Of a stretch of 10,242 nt of DNA, positions 6,223 through 10,242 are shown piece by piece. The position numbers and the translations under genes are program-made. The stretch is from contig JAABRN010000295.1 in assembly GCA_011390855.1 (NCBI GenBank), positions 1-10,242 on the forward strand, written 5' to 3'. Positions within the stretch are counted from its first letter, which is position 1; every line of letters starts with the position of its first letter. The notes below the pieces were generated by a model. The model saw only the letters and a list, made by a program, of their open reading frames with translations, did not search any database and was not told the origin of the DNA. The DNA is from Hydrogenophaga sp. (GTDB lineage: Bacteria; Pseudomonadota; Gammaproteobacteria; Burkholderiales; Burkholderiaceae_C).

Positions 6223-7584
6223 CTACACATGCAGCAACAGATGCTCGCGCTCCCACGGCGAAATCACCTTCATGAACTCGTCAAACTCGAGTTCCTTGAT
6301 TTCGGTGTAGATGGTCACGAACTCCTTGCCCAGGATGTCGTGCAGGTCGGTCTCGCGGCGCAGCCAGTCAAGCGCTTCACCCAGGCTGCGCGGCAGCGAA
6401 TAAGGAGCGAGGTAGGCGTCGCCCTTCATTTCGGGCTTGGGCTTGATCTTGTTCTTCATGCCCAGGTAGCCGCAGGCCAGCGTCATGGCCATGGCCACAT
6501 AGGGGTTGGCGTCGGCGCCGATCACCCGGTTTTCCACCCGGCGCGCATCCGACGAAGAAATGGGGGAACGGATACCCACGGTGCGGTTGTCGTGGCCCCA
6601 TTCGATGTTGATGGGGGCTGCCGTGTGGCGGCTCAGGCGGCGATAGCTGTTCACATAAGGCGCCACCAGCACCATGGCCGCAGGGATGTAGCGCTGCAAG
6701 CCGCCGATGTAGTGGTAGAAGGCGTCTGATGCGCTGCCGTCCGCATTGCTGAAGATGTTCTTGCCGGTGTTCTTGTCCACGATGCTCTGGTGAATGTGCA
6801 TCGCACTTCCGGGTTCCCCAGCAATCGGCTTGGCCATGAAGGTGGCGTACATGTCATGGCGAAGCGCGGCTTCGCGCACCGTGCGTTTGAAGAAAAACAC
6901 CTCGTCGGCCAGGCCCAGCGGGTGGGCATGGAAGAAGTTGATTTCCATCTGCCCGGCGCCCACTTCGTGGATCAGCGTGTCCACGTTGAGCTCCATCAGA
7001 TTGGAGTACTCGTAGATCTCTTCAAACAGCGGGTCGAATTCGTTGACCGCGTCGATGCTGTAGGCCTGGCGCGACGTCTCTGCACGGCCACTGCGGCCCA
7101 CAGGGGGGCGCAACAGGGTGTTGGGGTCGGTGTTGCGGGCGGTGAGGTAGAACTCCAGCTCGGGCGCGATCACAGGGTCCCAGCCCTCGGCTTCGTACAA
7201 CGCGCAAATCTTGCGCAACACGCTGCGCGGCGCATAAGGTACCAGCTTGCCGGCATGGTCGAAACAGTCGTGGATCACCTGTGCGGTCGGGTCGCTGGCC
7301 CAGGGCACGATGCGAACCGTGCTCGGGTCGGGTCGCAACTGCATGTCGCGATCGGTGGGCTCGATCACATCAAAGTAGGCGCCGCTGGCTGGCTGCTCAC
7401 CGGTCACGCTCATGGCCACGATGGCATGCGGCAACCGCATGCCACGGTCTTCCGTGAATTTTTCGCGCGGCAGAATCTTGCCGCGCGCCACGCCGGTCAG
7501 GTCGGGAACCAGGCATTCCACTTCGGTCACGCGGTTGCGGTTGAGCCATTGCTCCAGATCATTGAAATTTTGGGGGGCATTCAT
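6223..7584 (-). CDS. puuA: Gamma-glutamylpolyamine synthetase (glutamine synthetase family, PuuA/SpuB-like)
   Basis: This is a cytoplasmic ATP-dependent ligase expected to join glutamate to putrescine or another polyamine, the first step of the gamma-glutamylated route. The 453-aa product begins with the subfamily phrase VTEVECLVPDLTGVARGKILP and has glutamine-synthetase catalytic-domain motifs: ELEF (142-145), metal-site QMEIN (212-216), ATP-site SAMHIHQS (260-267), NRTVGIRSP (333-341) and ENRVIGADANPY (351-362). The adenylylation loop of true GlnA is not evident. GGAAGAA at 7591-7597 sits 6 nt before the ATG at 7584; an in-frame ATG at 7599 overlaps that site and is less likely. The adjacent gamma-glutamyl-GABA hydrolase and polyamine transporter argue against an ammonia-assimilating GlnA. 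Which polyamine it prefers is unknown; in Pseudomonas several paralogs divide the substrates. Confidence 0.9.
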   Translation of the reverse strand: MNAPQNFNDLEQWLNRNRVTEVECLVPDLTGVARGKILPREKFTEDRGMRLPHAIVAMSVTGEQPASGAYFDVIEPTDRDMQLRPDPSTVRIVPWASDPTAQVIHDCFDHAGKLVPYAPRSVLRKICALYEAEGWDPVIAPELEFYLTARNTDPNTLLRPPVGRSGRAETSRQAYSIDAVNEFDPLFEEIYEYSNLMELNVDTLIHEVGAGQMEINFFHAHPLGLADEVFFFKRTVREAALRHDMYATFMAKPIAGEPGSAMHIHQSIVDKNTGKNIFSNADGSASDAFYHYIGGLQRYIPAAMVLVAPYVNSYRRLSRHTAAPINIEWGHDNRTVGIRSPISSSDARRVENRVIGADANPYVAMAMTLACGYLGMKNKIKPKPEMKGDAYLAPYSLPRSLGEALDWLRRETDLHDILGKEFVTIYTEIKELEFDEFMKVISPWEREHLLLHV

Positions 7585-7590
7585 ACGCCG

Positions 7591-7597
7591 TTCTTCC
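7591..7597 (-). promoter_or_regulatory. Ribosome binding site deciding the GS-like gene start
   Basis: GGAAGAA lies 6 nt before the ATG at 7584. The alternative ATG at 7599 has only a distant AGAAG. The inner start removes the MEERR prefix, which is actually translated from the ribosome site itself. Confidence 0.6.
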
Positions 7598-7646
7598 ATG
7601 GTGTGTTGTCTTCTGTTGTGTCGTGTCGAACTGCGTTGCTGTGGCT

Positions 7647-8435
7647 TCAGTGCCGGGCCAGATCAGCCGCCTGCAAGCGCAAACTGTGGCGCTGGCGACA
7701 GGCCCGCCCAAAGGCCTCGAAGATCGCGGCGTAAAACGGGTTCTCGCGGCAGCGCCATTCGGGGTGCCACTGCACAGCATACGCAAAAGTGCGGGCGCCG
7801 CGAACGCCAAACGCTTCGACCAGTCCGTCAGGGGCGTGAGCCATGGCGTCCAGGCCTGCGGCCAACCGGTTGATGCCTTGCCCGTGCAGCGAATTCACCT
7901 CGGTTTCCTGCGCTCCGGCCCATTCCACAAACGGACTGCCCGCCACAAAGCGCACGGCGTGCCGGGGGGCGTACTGCTCATCGGGGGGCGCGGTCTTGGG
8001 TTCGCGGTGATCCATGAGGCCGGGCACATCGTGTACCCGCTGGTGCAAGGTACCCCCCAGCGCCACGTTGATTTCCTGGAAACCCCGGCAGACCCCCAGC
8101 AGCGGCACACCTTCATGCACACAAGCCCTCACCAGCGCCAGCGTGAGCATGTCCCGCGCCGGGTCCAGCGGCAGATTGGTGTCGGCCACGTCTTCCTCAA
8201 AGTGCGAAGGATGCACATTCGACGGCGAACCGGTCAACATCACGCCGTCGACCAGCGACAGCAAGCCGCTGATCTGGTCGACCTCGGCCAGGGGAAACAT
8301 CACCGGCTGCGCCCGCGCGCCCTCCTTCACTGCCCGGGCGTACTTGTCGCCCAGCAGCAGAAACGGCATCTGGTGCCCGTGATCGCCCATGAGGCGGTGG
8401 TCGGCCGGTAGCCAGACCATGCAATTGGTGGACAT
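7647..8435 (-). CDS. puuD: Gamma-glutamyl-GABA hydrolase, class-I glutamine amidotransferase (PuuD/SpuA-like)
   Basis: This is a cytoplasmic hydrolase expected to cleave gamma-glutamyl-GABA (or a related gamma-glutamyl product) to glutamate and GABA, ending the glutamylated polyamine route. The 262-aa product matches the family's usual length of about 250. The catalytic triad is visible: Cys116 in GVCRGFQEINVALGG, and His224 and Glu226 in VQWHPEW. The peptidase-C26 phrases GVMLTGSPSNVHP and VNSLHGQGINRLA are also present. A strong AAGGAG (8443-8448) lies 7 nt before the ATG at 8435; the frame extends upstream into the intergenic repeat but without support. It is the promoter-proximal gene of the minus-strand operon, 62 bp before the GS-like gene, and is divergent from the MocR-type regulator. 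A generic peptidase-C26 glutamine amidotransferase is the fallback call. Confidence 0.92.
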   Translation of the reverse strand: MSTNCMVWLPADHRLMGDHGHQMPFLLLGDKYARAVKEGARAQPVMFPLAEVDQISGLLSLVDGVMLTGSPSNVHPSHFEEDVADTNLPLDPARDMLTLALVRACVHEGVPLLGVCRGFQEINVALGGTLHQRVHDVPGLMDHREPKTAPPDEQYAPRHAVRFVAGSPFVEWAGAQETEVNSLHGQGINRLAAGLDAMAHAPDGLVEAFGVRGARTFAYAVQWHPEWRCRENPFYAAIFEAFGRACRQRHSLRLQAADLARH

Positions 8436-8477
8436 TGAGAAACTCCTTCGGAGTTCACCCCCCGCGTTGGCGAAGCA

Positions 8478-8545
8478 ACACCCCCGCCACGCTTCGCGTG
8501 ACCCCCTCAAGGGGGCGGCACTGGCGGCCCGGCAAAGCCGGTTCC
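8478..8545 (-). repeat. Intergenic hairpin repeat, copy B (upstream of puuD-like gene)
   Basis: Read on the minus strand, it has the same order as copy A: ggaaCCGGCtttGCCGGgcc, a variable spacer, CCCCCttgaGGGGG, then cacgcgaagcgtggcggggg. The tail appears partly repeated beyond it (8457-8477, a second gcttcgcc...gcgggggg). The first 20 bases are identical to copy A. It lies between the puuD-like gene and the central regulatory segment. Confidence 0.72.
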
Positions 8546-8630
8546 GCGGCGCCTTGGATTAGGCTACTTCACTCGCTGCGAATCGCGCTGCGACGCATCG
8601 AGGTGGACTTACTGCTTGATTCTGAGGGCC

Positions 8631-8676
8631 AAATTGGATCACAATCGGAGCCAGTTGGCACCACCTCATGGTGCCA
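8631..8676. promoter_or_regulatory. Candidate operator: perfect inverted repeat with phased half-sites
   Basis: A perfect inverted repeat TGGCACCA-N5-TGGTGCCA spans 8656-8676. Upstream of it, related motifs aattGGa, aatcGGa and gttGGc place their GG at 8636, 8647 and 8657, i.e. 11 and 10 bp apart, on one face of the helix. The site sits in the middle of the divergent region, where a MocR-type regulator would be expected to act on its own gene and on the operon. Binding is inferred; the symmetric arms differ from the classical NtrC spacing by 2 bp. Confidence 0.5.
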
Positions 8677-8722
8677 TTTTCCATTTAACCAAGTCCGCAC
8701 CGCCAGCTTCAAGGGGCAACGA

Positions 8723-8804
8723 GGATCCGGCTCTGCCGGTCCGAGATGCCGCCCCCCTCCCGCCGCAGGCGAGAGAGGGGGGTGACGCGAAGCGGCGCGG
8801 GGGG
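8723..8804 (+). repeat. Intergenic hairpin repeat, copy C (upstream of MocR gene)
   Basis: The blocks ggatCCGGCtctGCCGGtcc, CCCCCCTC...GAGAGGGGGG (with an inserted ccgccgcaggc in the loop), gtgacgcgaagcggcgc and a final G-run match copies A and B in order. The middle palindrome is longer than in A and B. It ends about 15 bp before the preferred ATG of the regulator, and an in-frame GTG at 8804 falls within its last bases. Confidence 0.65.
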
Positions 8805-8818
8805 TGCTTTCTACCTCT

Positions 8819-10054
8819 ATGCTGTCCGAGTTTTTACTGAGTGAGATGAACCGCCTGGGCGCCACCGGCGCCCTGCCGCTGCACCGCCAGCTCTACGAGG
8901 CGCTGCGTCGCGCCATGCTCGACGGCAAGCTGGGCGCGGGCGAGCGCCTGCCGTCCAGCCGCGATCTGGCGCAGGACCTGCAGCTCTCTCGCAACACGGT
9001 GGTGGCCGCCATCAACCAGCTCAGCGTAGAGGGGTATCTCGCCAGCCGGGTGGGCAGTGGCACCTATGTGAACGACAGCGTGCCGCGGGTCTCGCCCGGG
9101 CAGAATGGGAGACGCTCAGCCGGGCGTGCCAGCACCGCGCCACCAGGCCGCCTGTCGGCCAGGGGGCTGGCCCTGACCAGCCGCTTCTGCGCCACGGAGC
9201 TTGAGGTTCAACCCTTCACCCCCGGCATTGCCGACTTCAGCGCATTCCCGCTCGCGCTCTGGCAGCGGCTGCAAAACAAGCACTGGCGCATGACCTACCC
9301 GGACATGCTGGACTACAACACCTCGGGTGGCTACGCGCCGCTGCGCCGCGCCATTGCCGATTACTTGCGGGTGTTCCGCAGCGTGCACCTGGAGGCAGAC
9401 CAGGTGATCGTCACCAACGGAACCCAGCAGTCGCTCGAACTCTGCGCCCGGCTGCTGGCCGACCATGGCGACACGGTGTGGGTGGAAGACCCCGCCTACT
9501 GGGGGGCGGCCAAGGCCTTTGTGGCCAGCGGTCTCTCCATCCACCCCGTGCCGGTGGACGAACAGGGCATCTGCCCCGACATGGGCGACGACAGCTACCC
9601 GCCCAAGCTGATCTATGTGACACCGTCACATCAGTACCCCACGGGATCGGTGATGTCGCTGCCCCGTCGGCACCAGTTGCTGGCCAATGCGCGACGGCAC
9701 AGCGCCTGGGTACTGGAAGACGACTACGACAGCGAGTACCGCTTCAGCGGCCCGCCCATCTCCAGCCTGGAGGGCCTGGACACCGACGGCCGTGTGCTCT
9801 ACATGGGCACCTTCTCCAAGGTGATGTACCCCGGACTGAAGCTCGGCTACCTGGTGGTGCCCAAACCGCTTGTTGAGTCGTTCAAGCAAGCGCACTACGA
9901 CCTGAACCGCCCAGGCCAGATGCCGGTTCAGGCTGCGCTGGCCGAGTTCATTGAAATGGGGCATTTCGCCAGCGCCCTTCGCCGCGCACGGCAAAACTAC
10001 GCCGAGCGACGCCAGTGCCTGCTTGCCGCCCTCAAACCCGTGTTGTCTGATTAA
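8819..10054 (+). CDS. MocR/GabR-family regulator (GntR wHTH + aminotransferase-like domain), truncated by an in-frame stop
   Basis: This is a PLP-dependent transcription factor, probably controlling the divergent polyamine operon and itself. From the ATG at 8819 the product is 411 aa. A GntR winged helix lies at about residues 20-85 (LPLHRQLYEALRRAML, LPSSRDLAQDL, LSRNTVVAA, GSGTYV). After a linker, a fold-type-I aminotransferase domain follows with TNGTQQ, VEDPAYWGA, TPSHQYPTG, EDDYDSE and GTFSKVMYPGLKLGY, where Lys334 is the expected PLP lysine. The frame ends at TAA 10052-10054 (KPVLSD-stop), yet typical MocR sequence continues in the same frame, so roughly the last 60-80 residues are missing. 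Start choice is uncertain: GTG 8804 is in the repeat, ATG 8846 is possible, and no strong ribosome site precedes any. The effector (GABA, putrescine or glutamylated amine) is unknown. Confidence 0.87.
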   Translation: MLSEFLLSEMNRLGATGALPLHRQLYEALRRAMLDGKLGAGERLPSSRDLAQDLQLSRNTVVAAINQLSVEGYLASRVGSGTYVNDSVPRVSPGQNGRRSAGRASTAPPGRLSARGLALTSRFCATELEVQPFTPGIADFSAFPLALWQRLQNKHWRMTYPDMLDYNTSGGYAPLRRAIADYLRVFRSVHLEADQVIVTNGTQQSLELCARLLADHGDTVWVEDPAYWGAAKAFVASGLSIHPVPVDEQGICPDMGDDSYPPKLIYVTPSHQYPTGSVMSLPRRHQLLANARRHSAWVLEDDYDSEYRFSGPPISSLEGLDTDGRVLYMGTFSKVMYPGLKLGYLVVPKPLVESFKQAHYDLNRPGQMPVQAALAEFIEMGHFASALRRARQNYAERRQCLLAALKPVLSD

Positions 10055-10242
10055 GGCAAAGGCCCCAGCATCAGCGGAGCAGAACAAGGCCTGCACCTGT
10101 GTCTGCGCCTGCCAGCCCACACGGACGACAAGGCCCTCGCGCAGCGCATCGCGCAGCAAGGCCTGACGGTGCGCCCGCTGTCGGCCTACTGCCTGCAACG
10201 CAGCGACCTCAAAGGCCTGGTCATCGGCTACGGCTATGCACC
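10055..10242 (+). pseudogene. C-terminal remainder of the MocR regulator beyond the in-frame stop (runs off the window)
   Basis: In the same frame as the upstream CDS, with no indel, the translation reads GKGPSISGAEQGLHLCLRL, then a stretch of about 20 residues with DDKALAQRIAQQGL, then TVRPLSAYC and GLVIGYGYA. These are the characteristic end of MocR aminotransferase domains (AEQGLHL...L; GLxVxPLSxY; GLxxGYG). The only interruption is the single TAA codon at 10052-10054. Either the gene carries a nonsense mutation or the base is a sequence error. The true end of the gene lies outside the window. Confidence 0.82.

Larger units (their letters stand above)
8436..8818. other. Divergent intergenic region (383 bp) between puuD-like and MocR genes
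   Basis: It holds two inverted copies of the hairpin repeat (about 8478-8545 and 8723-8804), each with its G-rich end towards the flanking gene. Between them, a less GC-rich central segment (about 8560-8720) contains the inverted repeat and phased half-sites described separately. No clear -35/-10 pair could be fixed on either strand, but promoters for both genes must lie here if the operon starts at puuD. No small gene is supported. Confidence 0.6.

Noticed and set aside
8601..8616. GG-N10-GC match (aggtggacttactgct) as a sigma-54 promoter for the MocR gene
   Set aside because: Only the GG, GC and a few flanking bases fit; the -24 block is otherwise unlike the consensus, and about 200 bp of leader including repeat C would follow.
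8656..8676. Reading the TGGCACC arm as a sigma-54 -24 element
   Set aside because: On neither strand is there a GC 10 nt after the GG; the symmetric dyad explains the sequence better.

Overview
The window looks like chromosomal DNA of a betaproteobacterium, most likely a Comamonadaceae-type Burkholderiales. The reasons are high GC, strong purine-rich ribosome binding sites, and repeated GC-rich intergenic elements with a 'cccccttgaggggg ... gcgaagcggcgcgggggg' layout that I associate with that family. The assignment is an inference; there is no rRNA or other marker gene.

Layout. Seven genes lie on the minus strand and read from right to left: a class-I glutamine amidotransferase of the gamma-glutamyl-GABA hydrolase type (7647-8435), a glutamine-synthetase-like gamma-glutamylpolyamine synthetase (6223-7584), a class-III putrescine:pyruvate-type aminotransferase (4663-6099), a lipoprotein polyamine-binding protein (3275-4447), an ABC ATPase (2095-3189) and two ABC permeases (1112-2017 and 162-998). 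This is the order of the Pseudomonas spuABC-DE-FGH polyamine locus, but with one binding protein instead of two. A MocR/GabR-type regulator (wHTH plus aminotransferase-like domain) is transcribed divergently from 8819. It is interrupted by an in-frame TAA at 10052-10054, after which recognisable coding sequence continues in the same frame to the window edge.

How it works together. The transporter would bring putrescine (or a related di/polyamine) into the cell. The imported amine can be transaminated by SpuC or gamma-glutamylated by the GS-like enzyme, and the amidotransferase would release GABA or a related amino acid at the end of the glutamylated route. The oxidase/dehydrogenase steps are not in this window.

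Regulatory layer. Four elements are visible beyond the genes: a -24/-12 (sigma-54-like) element with an adjacent hairpin upstream of the binding-protein gene; a perfect-stem intrinsic terminator between the binding-protein and ATPase genes, which fits differential expression of binding protein over transporter; a perfect 8-bp inverted repeat plus phased half-sites in the divergent intergenic region; and a family of degenerate, hairpin-rich intergenic repeats occupying five intergenic gaps, with six copies in all. I did not find a wholly novel system. The most unusual points are the nonsense codon in the regulator and this regulatory and repeat architecture.
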